64,000 nucleotides of DNA from Serilophus lunatus. Lineage: Eukaryota > Chordata > Aves > Passeriformes > Eurylaimidae. Each line of letters starts with the position of its first letter. The stretch's first letter is position 1. Of this stretch, positions 1 to 11,508 are shown piece after piece. Location: positions 81,868 through 145,867 of the forward strand of contig VXBA01006211.1 of NCBI GenBank assembly GCA_013399895.1, in the 5' to 3' direction. The translations under genes and the position numbers were made by a program. Under the pieces are notes generated by a model. That model did no database searches, was not told where the DNA came from, and saw only the letters and a program-made list of their open reading frames with translations.

Positions 1-365
1 GCACGCAGCTCCGGGTCCGTCTCACGGCGCACATGGTGCGCAGTCGTCCCTCGGTCCTGGGGGCGGGCAGCAGCCTGAGAGCTCAGCCAGAAGAGAGCCC
101 CGGCATGCCTGCAGCCACGCGGCACGGCGGCTCCCGGCTTGCAAGCAGAGAGGGGGCAGGCAGCAGCCCCGAAGCAGCCGCAGCCAGGAACGAGAGCACG
201 GCGGCTGCTTGTAGACAGCCACGGGGGGCCAGCGCTGGCACCATACTGGCATCAGGGCATCCCTGAAATGCCGCAGCTATGAAAAGAAAGATGGTGCTTG
301 GGCCCTGAGCGTGTGGTTTTTCGGCGGGAAAACGCCAGAAATAAGGCAGGGCTCGGCCCTGCTGA

Positions 366-434
366 CCAATGGAAAGACAGTTTGGCCAGAAAGAAGACAG
401 TGAGATTTGCACGAGAACTAGAGGGCTTAAAAAA
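366..434 (+). promoter_or_regulatory. LTR core promoter: CCAAT box and TATA-like box
   Basis: CCAAT lies at 366-370 in GACCAATGG and a TATA-like CTTAAAAAA at 426-434. The same pair with the same spacing is found in the second copy (4646-4712). This is the expected U3 promoter layout of a retroviral LTR. Activity is not implied. Confidence 0.55.
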
Positions 435-861
435 CCCAGAACAGCAGCCCTCCATCTCTTCTTCAGCTCCTGGTCCAGGTAAGAAGCACACAGCTTCTCT
501 CCTCCTCGCTCTGAGGCCCCACAGTGTGACTCCCCACATTTCTCTCAGCATGGAAGAGATTTCCAGCTTGAAAGCAAGTAGCCACTTCAAAGACGGAGGG
601 GGGCATTTTTCACTTCTTTTTGTGTTTTTCAGAGAACCTCAAGGGCCAGGAAGTCATACCAGCTGACAGGGAGGGAGAGAGATGGCTTCCCTACTCCTCC
701 CCCTGTTTTCTTCAGCAAGTCACTTAGCTGAGAGAGCAGTTCCTGTTTTTTGGTTTTGTCCCTTTTTTTTTCCTTTTGTATTTTCTGCGTATCAATTGTT
801 TCTCTGTGTAATTTTAGGATCCCTGAGTGTTGTCCCTTCTTCCCTATTTTAAAACCCCTGT

Positions 862-867
862 AATAAA
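862..867 (+). promoter_or_regulatory. LTR polyadenylation signal AATAAA
   Basis: A canonical AATAAA sits about 85 bases before the LTR end, in the position expected for the R region. The second copy has the weaker AGTAAA at 5140-5145 in the same place. Confidence 0.55.
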
Positions 868-952
868 CTGTTCACCTGCTGCTAATTTTGTTCAGTCTTC
901 TGTCATCTTTATTGCACGTCCTGAGATGATAAAAGTGGTTCAAACCACCACA

Positions 953-3671
953 AAGAGGAATAAAAAATTCTTAAACCATATGCCAGGAGTTGAAGACATT
1001 TACAGTAACAATTTAAAATATCTTATATGACATTTTTAAATATTGAGGTTGCACACCATTATTTTAACACGGGAAAAATGCAAGAATAAATAAATAAATA
1101 TCTTAATTATTTTTAGAAATGAATTGGAGTAAAAAAAAGGAGAAAAATTGTCTTTTGCAGTCTAAGGATGACAGCATTACTCTTCTTAAGTAGTTCTTTG
1201 TCCTTAATCAATAGTCTGCTGAAATAAAAAGGAACTTATTAAAAAAAATAATTGCCACAAACCTCCTAAAGCATTGAAAAGCAGATGATAGACTTTTTCA
1301 TCATGAATAGTTATAACAATTACCGTTCAAGGGAGGATTTGAATGAGTCATATAGAAATTACTGCATCAACTTACACATGCTGAAAACTTTTCTTATATG
1401 TTTTGACCTAATTTGAAATGAGAATTCTAAATTGTGTCAAAACCAGATACTAGAATATTTTGTTCTATCTTTCACAAATCCATGCAGTTGTGATTACATA
1501 TTCAGAAAACATTTCTGTGGAATAAGTAATTTTATTTCAGAAATATTGCATTTATTATGAAAAACTTAAATGAATAGTCATCCTATTGTACATGATTAAC
1601 CTGTCTGAAGAAAGAGCTAAGGAGGCTTTCAGCAGAGTGGTGATGCTATAGTTTTCAAAGCTTTTAATATATTTAATATGACACTTCACTTTTTGAAAAG
1701 TCTCTCATGTTTGTGAGGGCGTCCTTAAGAAAATGAATTTGGAAAAGTGGATTATAAATGTCATAGGGAGCTTTCAATTTAAGTTGTCTTGCCTAATATT
1801 AATTAACCATGAACATTAATAGTGTTATGCCACAGAATTGTCATGACAAAGAAAAGAGTCAGCAAACTCCCTATATAACATTTGTAGTCCCATGTCTAAA
1901 GCCTAGGAATTGTTTTATTAACTGTATATAACAATTTAATTTTATTACAATTTTTCAATTTTGTTAAAAATTATAGTAATGGAATATGAGGGATTTATAT
2001 TTGCATGAGTATCTGAATTTGAATATTTAGAAAAAGAAGTGTCAGCAATATGAATCTATTTTTAGACTCCCAAGTCTGTTTTTGAATGTCGGTGATTTAA
2101 TGACAATATAGGGCAAGATGCTGAATCTTTAAAAGTGTATCTTTTGCTCCCAGATGGTTCATCTGTACAACTTTTTCTCTGAAAAGGAGTATAGCGTTTT
2201 CTCACATTTTCTCTCTCTTATATCCCCGACTCCCTTCATGTACATTTTCTCAGACAAGAGCTCAGTTCATGCTCTGAGTGTCCACACTCTCCACTTACCA
2301 AGAAGAGCTGTGTTGCCACCAGCAGGTAGTGTTCTTTTATGCTATACGGTGCCTAGGGTAAGCAATTATTTTAAACCTAATATCAGTTCACTTTACATTT
2401 TATGTCTACGTTTGTAAAACCATGAAACTTAAGATCACAGGAGAACGAGTTAAAAAAGACAGGAGAACACCTGCATAGGTCAAAGAGATTTATCTAAGGC
2501 TTCTTTAGCATTTTTCACAGAAAATTTAAACAAGAGGAAAAATTAAATCCTTTTTATTCTATGTATTTGATTTTGAGAAGCAGTTGGAAAACTGCAAGTC
2601 TGTCCCCTCTAAAACCTACCTTCCACACAGTGAGTAGGGAACTGTGAAGAGATTAATCTCTTTTTAAAAGCAGATACAATGGGCTCTTGAAATTCCATAT
2701 CAAGTATATATTTTTGTTGCTGTATTACTGGTATTATTTCAAAAAGGTATAAGAAGGCTGGGACGACAAAAACATGCAGTCACATCCCAAGTGCTGGTTA
2801 GCAGGTGAAGATTACCCCACAAACACAGTAGAAGAACTTAGAGGGTGCAATTTCCTTCCCGCTGTGGTGTGTACTCTGCTCTGGTGTGTACCCTGCTCTG
2901 GTGTGATGTGTTGCAGGGCTGCTTCTTGCATGTATGCCATCAATACCTAGCACAAGAGACAAAAGAGACTAGCAGTGAACCACAGTTCTGTAGAGATTTG
3001 ATGGGAGGGGTTGCTGCTGTGAAAGCTTCTTTTCCTTGTGTAGAGATGGAATGGGATTTCTTTGTTGTTAAGGTTGAGTAAAAGAAAAAAAGTGCAAATG
3101 CAAAGAGAGTGTATGCAAAAGAAAGATCAGCAGATTTAAAAGACAATTAGTAAGAAACTAATAGAGAAAAACATGTTTATGTTGAAAAAAGCTAACACTG
3201 AACAGATTCTCTTTATATTTCTATGATATGGTGACTTATACAGTTGCATTAATAGAATTTGGAGTATATGCATAATAGTTACCTATAATACCAATAACAA
3301 CCTAATTCATTTAAAATGAAACTTCAAAATGTTATTACAATATATTGGCCTTGCATTTTTATCCCAAGTGGCCTTTCTGGAATTCAGATTGTATTCCTGG
3401 ATCCACTTTGAATATAATAATTTTGTTTCTTATTGTGAGCTACAATTGTCTGTGCTTGTATCATTCTTATTCTACTGTGTCCAGCCTAATTACTGATTGC
3501 ACTGTAGTGTTAGACTCCTCTATGAAGAATTCTGTATGCAAGGAGGAGAGTTCACATAAGACACCAAACAAGAAAAGGCAGTTTCATGTTTCTTTTAAAA
3601 ATAGAAGTGATGTTTGTTAAGGACAACATAGGAGTCTCAGACCTCACAGAACTTTGGTGTCTTTTTCCTTA
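953..3671. other. Unassigned AT-rich DNA
   Basis: I see no gene or recognisable element here. It holds a short tandem duplication of about 17 bp near 2867-2905 (units containing CTGCTCTGGTGTG) and several A/T tracts. The open frames are short, lack flanking splice signals and do not resemble known proteins. Confidence 0.6.
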
Positions 3672-3933
3672 TACACACACAGAATTACACATACAAAATT
3701 AACAAGGTTGGAAAAGACTGCAGAGATCATCAAGTCCGACCTTTTACCTAACTAAACAACCTAATCAACACTAATCTAACATCTAAACCATCTAGACCAT
3801 GTCACTAAGTTCATCATCCAACCTATTCTTAAACACATCCAGGGACAGTGATTCCACCACCTCCCTGGAAAGCCCATTCCAGTGGGAAATCATTCTATGA
3901 AAGAGTTTCTCCTGATATCCAACCTAAACCTCC
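3672..3933 (-). mobile_element. CR1 LINE 3' tail, left part of a CR1 split by an LTR
   Basis: On the minus strand this is the CR1 3' end. The plus strand reads CACAGAATT, then AACAAGGTTGGAAAAGAC and ATCATCAAGTCC, the reverse complement of the usual CR1 tail. The same stretch occurs at 20796-21045, about nine bases in ten identical by eye. The element stops abruptly at AACCTCC, where the LTR of 3934-5231 begins, and resumes at 5232. The CR1 was therefore present before the LTR. Confidence 0.93.
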
Positions 3934-5231
3934 TGTACTGGTTGGGGGGCCTGGGATCGCTGATGGTGGTCAAAGGGGACTTTAGGGCTTGGGGGTGTTC
4001 CTTGGACTTTTGTGGGGGGAAAAAGAGTGTAAGAAAACCCCACTTACCTGTTTATAAAATTCAGTTTTCCTTGGAAGAGCCAGGAGGGGGAGGACAGGGG
4101 AGGCTGCCCCCGTCCCCGGCCATTCCCTGGGAGAGCGGGGCCGGAGTGGGCACCAGTCTCGGTCCCCTCGAGGCCGGGGCAGCGGCGGCTCCTTGCCCTC
4201 TGGGCTCCCAGGGGTGCAGGGCTGGAGCGGGGACAGCAGCGGGCTGCTTCCCCTGCCTTCACCATTCCCGGGGGCCCAGGAAGTCGCCATTCCGCCTGCT
4301 CCCCCCTCCCCGCACGGTGTGTGTGGTCCCTTGGTCCCGGGGGCGGGGGCGGCCTGAGGGCAGGGCCGCGGGGAAGCCCTGGTGCACCCACAGGCAGCGG
4401 CCAGGGCAGTGCTGCAGATGCGGCAGCTCTGGGCCGGCCCCAGCCAGGAACCTGAATGTGGCCACCGCTTTTGGATAGTGACGGGGCACCAACACTGGCA
4501 CCATACTAGCGATAGGTGTGGCAGTGGCACTGGGGCATTTCCTGAGGTGCTGCAGCCATGAAAGCAAGATGGCATGGGGGACATAAACCACGTGGTTGTT
4601 CGGCGGTAAAACACCGGAACCAAGGTGGGACTCGGCCCCGCTGGACCAATGGAGAGACAGTGTGGCCTGGAAGAAGGCAATGAGATCCATGCGAGAACAA
4701 GAAGTCTTAAAAGCTGAGGCAACGGCCCTGCCCTCGCTCTTCTTTGGCTGCTGCTCCAAGGGAAAACACACAGCTCCTGCACTTTGTGCCTGCAGGCCCC
4801 ACGGTGTGATTTCACCCATTTCTCTTGGCAAGCAAGTAACCCTTCGGGGAGGTGGTGGGAGGGAGTCGTTTTCACTTCTTTTTGTGTTTTTCAGAGAACT
4901 TCAAAAGCCTGGGAGTCCTTCCAGCAGAGAGGGAAGGATAGAGATGGCTTTTCCTACCCTTCCCCCTGTTGTTTCAGCTAGCCATCTAGCAGAGAGAGCA
5001 GTTCCGTTTCTGGTTTGGTTTTTTTTGTTTGTTTGTTTTTTCCTTTTTCTGTTGTTTTTTCCCTGTGTGTCAAGTGTTTCTCTGTGTAATTTTGGGGTCC
5101 CTGTGGGTTATCCCTTCTTCCCTAATTTAAACCCCCTGTAGTAAACTGTTTACTTGCTGCCAACTGTTCAGTTTTCCATCACCTTTATTGAACCTTCCCC
5201 TGGACAATAAAAGGTGGTTTAAACCACCACA
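3934..5231 (+). mobile_element. Complete solo LTR of an avian endogenous retrovirus, inserted in CR1
   Basis: The element begins TGTACTGG and ends CCACCACA (an imperfect terminal inverted repeat, TG...CA), is 1,298 bp long, and is flanked by the 5-bp direct repeat CCTCC at 3929-3933 and 5232-5236. Removing it with one repeat restores the CR1 sequence AACCTCCCCTGATG as seen intact at 21041. It has a GC-rich U3 (4080-4450), a CCAAT box, a TATA-like TCTTAAAA, a T/G-rich stretch at 5010-5060 and an AGTAAA signal at 5140. No internal retroviral sequence remains, so it is a solo LTR from LTR-LTR recombination. The long frames on both strands in the GC-rich U3 are chance frames. Five-bp duplications fit ERVL-like or other non-gammaretroviral classes; the class is not determined. 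Confidence 0.92.
4646..4712 (+). promoter_or_regulatory. Solo LTR core promoter: CCAAT and TATA-like boxes
   Basis: CCAAT at 4646-4650 (in GGACCAATGG) and TCTTAAAA at 4705-4712. The arrangement is the same as in copy 1 and in the diverged minus-strand relative near 49.7 kb. Confidence 0.5.
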
Positions 5232-5806
5232 CCTCCCCTGATGCAGCCTAAGGCTGTCCTCTAGACCTGTCACTGGAGCTTGAGAGAAGAGACCGAGCCC
5301 CACTTGACTACAACCCCCTTTCAGGTAGTTATAGACAGTTATAAGGTCACCCCTGAGTCTCCTCTTCTCCAGAATGAACAATCCCAGCTCCCTCAGCCAC
5401 TCCTCATAGGGCTTGTACTCCAGCCCCTTCACCATCCTCATTGCCCTTCTCTGGACACATTTCAGCAACTCAACATCTTTCTGAAACTGCGGGGCCCAGA
5501 ACCAGACACAGTACTCGAGCTGTGGCCTAACCAGTGCCAAGCACAAAGGAAGAATAACTTCCCTAGTCCTATTGGCAACACTATTCTTGATGCAGGCCAG
5601 GATGCCATTGGCCTTCTTGGCTGCCTGGGCACACTGCTGGCTCATATTCAGTTTCCTATCAACCAGCACATCCCTCTCCACCTGGCCATTCTCCAGCCAC
5701 ATCATCCCCAGCTTATATCTCTGCATGGGGTTATTGCGGCCAAAGTGTAAAACCTGGCTCTCAGATTTACTAAACCTCATATTATTGGATTCAGCCAAAC
5801 TTTCAG
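5232..5806 (-). mobile_element. CR1 LINE, ORF2 C-terminal part, right part of the split CR1
   Basis: This continues the CR1 of 3672-3933 after the LTR. Minus-strand frames encode the end of CR1 ORF2 downstream of the RT core, with the CR1 phrases KANGILACIKNSVANR, LVRPQLEYCVWFWAP and LRELGLFILEKRRLRGDL. It aligns closely with 21041-21600. It ends at TTGGATTCAGCC near 5800, where homology stops, so the element is 5'-truncated. Small indels break the reading frame relative to the other copy, so it is dead. Confidence 0.93.
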
Positions 5807-5961
5807 AGACTGCTCAGTTCTTGCAGAGAGATGCAAGTGTAGGTTCTTCACATCTCTATACCTTCTATGTTTTGCCAAAGTAGGGCATTGTTGAAGAATT
5901 TCTAAGAGAGAAAGGTGGACATGATCTTTTAGAATTGAGCAATCCAGGCTAGGAGTGTCCT

Positions 5962-6250
5962 TGTAGTGTCCTTGACAGAGCAAAATGGAGAAGTTGCTTA
6001 AAAACAAGATGTTAGATCTGGCTGGCAAGCCACAAATGGGCATAGCTAAAGTTGTTTATGCCAAATGCAATAACCAATTAAAGAAGTGGATGATAATTGT
6101 ATTATCCAATAGTAAGCATTAACTGCCTTGTCGCTAAGCGGTAAAAGTATAAAGGAACACAGACTAACAAGTAAAGGGAGGACGATGATCTAACCATATT
6201 GGTGTCTGTGTCGCTACTCCGTGGTGCTCTCACCGTCAAGGCATAAGTTG
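5962..6250 (+). mobile_element. Probable short LTR or LTR-like fragment
   Basis: The block starts TGTAGTGTCC, has a CCAAT box (AACCAATT near 6070), a TATA box GTATAAAGG at 6147-6155, and then ATATTGGTGTCTGTGTCGCT. That ordering resembles the U3-R-U5 of short avian alpharetrovirus- or ERVK-like LTRs. The left edge is preceded by GTGTCCTT, which is also repeated just inside. I could not find a convincing target duplication or right terminus, so the bounds are approximate. It sits between two CR1 fragments. Confidence 0.4.
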
Positions 6251-6255
6251 TTCTA

Positions 6256-6495
6256 TCACAGAATTACTAGGTTGGAAAAGACCTCCAAGATCATCTAGTC
6301 CAACCCTTGCCCTAACACCTCGACTAGACTACGTCACCAAGTGCCACGTCCAGCCTTTTTTAAAATACATCCAGGGATGGCGATTCCACCACCTCCCCAG
6401 GTAGACTATTCCAATACTTTATTATTCTTTCTGTGAAAAACTTCTTTCTAATATCTAACCTATGCTTTCCTTGGCGCAGCTTGAAGTTTTACAGC
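6256..6495 (-). mobile_element. CR1 LINE 3' tail fragment
   Basis: The plus strand reads TCACAGAATTACTAGGTTGG, then ATCATCTAGTCCAACCC and CCACCACCTCCC, the reverse complement of a CR1 3' end. It differs from the 3.7-kb and 20.8-kb copies and so belongs to another CR1 subfamily. It fades near GGCGCAGCTTGAAG at about 6480. It is only the tail, with no coding part. Confidence 0.85.
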
Positions 6496-9400
6496 TTCTC
6501 TGATAAAAACATAAAAAAAATATATTACTGGCAGTGTCTGCACCAACATAATAAAAAAGACGAACTATCCAAAGAGACTAGTTTGTCTCATACTAATTAA
6601 CAGTACACATCTACATCACAAACATATATAGATACTTTAAATTTCTCTTTGATTTAACAGAGATAAACTGGAATTTTTAGGGCAAGAATGACTGATCTAT
6701 TTTAGATATCAACTGTTGTAAAAGCGTTTGACATTTTTGTCTCTTTTTTGTTTGTTTTTGTTTTTTGGTTTTAGTTTGGTTTGTTTTTGGTGGAGTTTTT
6801 TGTTGTTTTGTTTAATTGTTGAGTTTTTTCTCTTTATTGACTGTAAAATAGAATACATTTCTGATTCGCTACTGTTTAAAAGTGATTAACATTTAGACAA
6901 ATGTCAACATTTAGTCATCAATTTTGGTTTGAGTCATGTGGAGTTATGAAGCTTAGTAATGTTTACAACAATGTCAAAAGAAATATCAGACATAAAATAT
7001 GTACCTCAGCAGCGCTTTTCTACTACAATCACCAGTCTATCGTTACTATAGTTCCTACTATGCTCTTCTATGGTTAAAGTTTCCTCTGCAAAGATGTAAA
7101 CTTTACAAAAACCCCCAGCAAATAAATAAACAAAAAAACACCCACCAAGGCTTGTTCCATAGAAGTATTGATATAGTCCTATCTTATAATAAGCACAAAA
7201 ATATCTTTCAGATTCCTTATTTCAGACTGCTTCATGACAAGTCACTCACTGGACCAACACCTGCCAAGGGTACAAGGACTTCTGTTGTATGCCTGGGATC
7301 ACAGATTGAAAGAGCATTCTTTAGGAAGGTTAGAGATCTTCAGCTTTCTGGGGTTTTTTTTTACTCTTTGGAATAATATTTCAGTACACTACCATGGCAT
7401 ATTTGAAAGTTCTTCATGTTTTCCCAAACTTTTAAGTTTTTAAAAGGCACTCTTGTCACAAACTAGCTTGTGAGATTCAGTTGCTGGATAATTTTTCAAG
7501 AGTCTTAAAAGTTTTCAGGAATTTATACTGAGTTTTTTTGCAAGAAACTCTAAACCTGAAAAAGATTTATAGAATGCCAATAGATTGTTCACAGAAAAAT
7601 CATAATTCTTTTTCTTGAAGTTCTAGAAGAGAACTTATTTTGTGAAGTAAAACTAGTTTTCCTGGCTTAAGTTTTAAAAATTCCAATTATTTTATGCAGA
7701 ATATTTTGCATGTGGTAGATATTTCATGGTATTATTGTGAAATTGCTAAACTCAGTGTTGAAATTCCAAAGCTGATTACAGTTCTGAAACATAATTCAAC
7801 TAACAGAAATTATGGGTTTGGATATTATTTGCAAAATTAAATTTTTCTGGGCTACCAGTAAATGCTTTCATGAAATCTTGCATGGTGATTCTGCCTCATC
7901 AGCTATAGTGTTAGTGCCAGTAGCCTTCAGTTTTTCTTTCACCATCAAGAGCTTCAGGAATAAGTTTTACCCACAATTTCGTTCTTTCTTTTCAATTTTC
8001 AGAAATATTTTAGGTTGTTTATTCATAGCTTCCATCGCTATGGAAGTTAAGGTTTTTGCTCTCCCAGACCGCTGTGTATGTCTACTGGTCTTTGATTCTG
8101 CTAAAACTGAGGGAGTAATCCATGTCCATGATCAGTTTTCCTTCCATAAAGAATGTCTCTTTTTTTTTTTTTTTTTAAATTAGGTTTGTAAGGTCATAAT
8201 AATTCCGAAGGGTTTCTAAATAATAGTAGTAAATTTTTTTCAGTAATATTCTTTCAGTTACAGTGTTTGCCTTAAAAAGGGGGTACATGCTGTGCATGAA
8301 TATCTTGGATACTACAGTGTTTACATAAATAGGCTCTAATTCTCACCTAAATAGGATTAAATCGTTCATTATAGCCTCAGTTTATTAGTTCAGAAGAAAA
8401 ATATACTATATGAAAAGTTGATGCAAGCATTCAGGCTTTGGTTCTAGTCTTAAAGAAAGAAATGTCAAGGTTCCTGCTTACTCTAATGGCCCATGATCTG
8501 AGACTCAGGAAGAAGGTTGATTGCAGAAGGATTTTTATTAACTGTGTAAGACTTTGACACAGACTGACAGGCTTAGACTTGTGTAAATGTTTTTCATTCC
8601 AGGCACTGCCTTATGAATGTTTCATATTCTCAACACTGTAGTCCCTTCCATGTTTCTTACTGTCATTTTTATAGTATGGCACCTATTCATGTCTCAAACC
8701 TATATGAAATAGAAGAGTAGATTGTAAAAAAGCTCTGGGAAAGCAGTGACATTTTCCCAGACACTACTCAGGTCAAAGATCAATGCTTCTTCCCTTTCAT
8801 GTGACTTTGATAACATATTCAACATCTGTTATGAATTTTGCATCATCTGTGCTACAGGAAGAACATAAAACTATGTACATTTTAGAGTCTTGCACTTCTT
8901 TAATTGTTAACTGAAAATGCTTTGCAGTGGTCGTGGCTTCATGGTACTACAGCTTGTAATTGCTTGCAAGCTACAGACAGTCTTCCTGCTGTCACACATG
9001 CATGCTGTCAGAGGCAATGACAAGAGTGATTTCTGTCCAATTTAATGTTGAAATATATACCTCTTTAAGCTGCAAAAATTCAGATCTACTTGGACGGGAA
9101 AGAACTCCTATTCCTATGACTGTTTTGATGCAAAGTAACAGCTGAATTCCTAGCTGCAGGAAGAACTTGTCAACCTACTGTTTAAGGCTGATGAATTTTT
9201 CAATTCTGTTCTTCTAGTCTGCTAATAATAGACACTAGAGCTTTAATCTTATTTATTTATTTGATCTTGCCTGCTTAAACTGAATAATTGTTGATTGTTA
9301 ACTTTATTTGGCTTTTTCAATTAGCTTAATTTTTAGAAAATGTTCAGACACTGGGCTGGATTTTGTCTATTAGTGTTCTATAAAATAAGGGTCATTCAAC

Positions 9401-11218
9401 AGAAATCAATACTGCTTACTGTACTGTCCTTTAAGAGCTGGATCCTGCTCCCATGAACTTTTATAGGAATTGGTTTAGGCTTACAGTTGCAGAATAAAAA
9501 ATATGCAGAGAAGATTAAATTTCACCAAAAAAAAAGTTAATTTTGTTAAGCTTTATATTACAGCGGAGACATATTTGACAATTCTCAATGTTAATGAATT
9601 AGACATACTGAGAAGAAAAAAATGATAAACAGAACTCCAACCATTTTGCAAGATAAAAAGGGGGAGGGGTGAAGAAAGGAAAAAGGAGAAAGGGGAGTAG
9701 AAGGGAGGGAAGGAGAGAGAAAAATCTGCTTGCCCTTGGCTACTTATATGAAGAGCTTTGTACTCAGCTGGACTGGGAGTCATTCTTGATGTTAATGGTT
9801 TCTTTTCTGGCTGGGAAATGGATTCAGAATATCTTTCCCTAGCAAATTCTTTCTTTTTTGGGGTAGCTAGTTTAAGGAAACACCCTTGTTTATTTTGGCT
9901 GCCCGAATCTGCCTGTTGCAGACAGAAAAATCAGAAAGAGAGCAAGATATAACAGCACATCTGCAAGTGGATGATCAATCACAGTCACATATGGCAAACA
10001 CAAATAATGTTTAAAAGTGTTAGCAATGATCTGGTGATATTGCAGATCTTTCTTTCAGAATATGCATATCCAATACATCACTGTTGTAAAGCTTTACTTT
10101 CTTAGCCAATGTAAAATTATTTCACTGCATTAACTCTGATAAACTTTCATTTGTAAATGCCTATTTTATCTTCAAAAGAAGGCAACAAACATTTTTCATT
10201 GCTTTCCTCACCAGTCTCCCTCCCTCAAGGCTTGAACTGTGCGATGATGTCCTTGACAACACAAGAAGAATAAAATTCTGCATTAAGCTGGGAGGTACCA
10301 TCCAGAATAATTAAAAGAAAGCTGCATCCTTTCATTTCCATACAGCCTTTGGAAAACTCATGCTGTGAGAAGAATGTCTAACCATAGATGACTGTAAATT
10401 GCACATGATAAATAACTGTGTAATCTTCTCCAACTCCTCCCACAGAGAGGTTGAAAGGAAGAAAAAATCCAATCTTTTTGGTCCAAATGTTGACAGGAGG
10501 AGGGAGGGATGAAGTGACGTTGTCTTATCTATTCCTTTAGTGCCATGAAAGGCACTGCATGGAAGCAGCAGTATGTTTGCAAACAGATGTCTTTTGGTTT
10601 TGAAAGAGTACAACTACTCAGGGACAGGGCTTTGCTAGAATGGAGAAATGTTTCTCCTCACTAAAAGCCACAGGCATTTTCTTTACGTAGTTACTGTTGA
10701 CATTGGCAGAAATGCTTTGCGCAATTCCCATTTTGCACCTGTAAATTCCCCAAGGCACATTTGAAACCTTAGCAGATGGACAGCCAGGGATAACACATGG
10801 GCACAGTCAGGGCTTACATGCCAGTAAGATGGTTTTATAAGCATACCTCAAGGTCAAAGAATCCACGGGAAAAACATCCCACAGAAATCCCTGTAGGGTC
10901 ACAGGACTATGGTCCCTGCTGGCTCCGTGGGTGTCCAGACCCAACCACCCAACATTCCTTAGCACATGATGCAGTGGAAACTGTGGCTCGAGCCTGCAGA
11001 TCATTTTGCCTGATTTTTGGCCATCCCATGACTTTTTTCCATGGGAGGATGTTAACTGAGCCAAAGTGTTTAACTGATTCTGGCAATTCTCAGCTGTTTG
11101 CAAGCAGACACCAATTTGAAGAATTGACATAATTTGTGACATTCTTAGTGTGGGAACCTAAATGGAACCTAAATGGAGACATTTTTACTTTAAAATTAAT
11201 TAAATCAGCTCCTGCGAT
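6496..11218. other. Unassigned AT-rich DNA
   Basis: There is no gene that I can support. It contains a T/G-rich low-complexity patch at 6740-6820, a T17 run at 8160-8176 and a purine-rich patch at 9655-9725. A more balanced stretch at 10790-11140 has open frames of 111 codons on both strands. Neither shows a known domain, and mirrored frames of equal length suggest chance. Confidence 0.55.
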
Positions 11219-11296
11219 GAAAGAGAAGAAAGAAAGAGAAAGAAAGAGAGAAAGAAAGAGAGAGAGAAAGAAAGAGAGAGAGAAAGAAAGAGAGAA

Positions 11297-11327
<31 letters not shown>

Positions 11328-11428
11328 AAGAGAGAAAGAGAGAAAGAGAGAAAGAGAGAAAGAGAGAAAGAGAGAAAGAGAGAAAGAGAGAAAGAGAGAA
11401 AGAGAGAAAGAGAGAAAGAGAGAAAGAG

Positions 11429-11491
<63 letters not shown>

Positions 11492-11508
11492 AGAAAAGAA
11501 AGAAAGAA
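11219..11508 (+). repeat. 290-nt uninterrupted purine microsatellite, (GAAA)n / (GAGAAA)n
   Basis: Every base from 11219 to 11508 is A or G. The left part is a mixture of GAAA and GAGAAA units; the middle (about 11340-11430) is a fairly regular AAAGAG array; the right part is nearly pure AAAG. It ends at ACACCCCCCC. Long Lys/Arg/Glu and Ser/Phe/Leu frames in it are products of the repeat. Such tracts can form triplex DNA and are prone to slippage and assembly errors. Confidence 0.97.

Larger units (their letters stand above)
1..952 (+). mobile_element. 5'-cut endogenous retrovirus LTR (copy 1 of a 1.3-kb LTR family)
   Basis: This block aligns by eye with the complete solo LTR at 3934-5231, starting near that copy's position 4305, so the missing start lies outside the window. 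It keeps the GC-rich upstream region, a CCAAT box, a TATA-like CTTAAAAAA, an AATAAA signal in the sequence TAATAAACTG, and the shared end AAACCACCACA at 942-952. The orientation is plus, as in the second copy. The two copies differ by many substitutions and small indels. Whether this is a solo LTR or the right LTR of a provirus cannot be decided here, but no retroviral coding sequence follows it. The open frames inside it are not supported as genes. Confidence 0.8.

Noticed and set aside
953..3671. A provirus between the LTRs at 1-952 and 3934-5231
   Set aside because: The intervening DNA has no retroviral genes and includes a CR1 tail, and the second LTR has its own target duplication.
3882..4875. 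Long open frames on both strands, up to 297 codons
   Set aside because: They lie in the GC-rich U3 of the solo LTR, overlap each other in several frames and contain no known domain.
5280..5750. 156-codon plus-strand frame
   Set aside because: It is the antisense of the CR1 ORF2 C-terminal region, which reads correctly on the minus strand.
10797..11142. 111-codon frames on both strands
   Set aside because: Equal-length mirrored frames, no recognised domain and no splice or promoter context that I can support.
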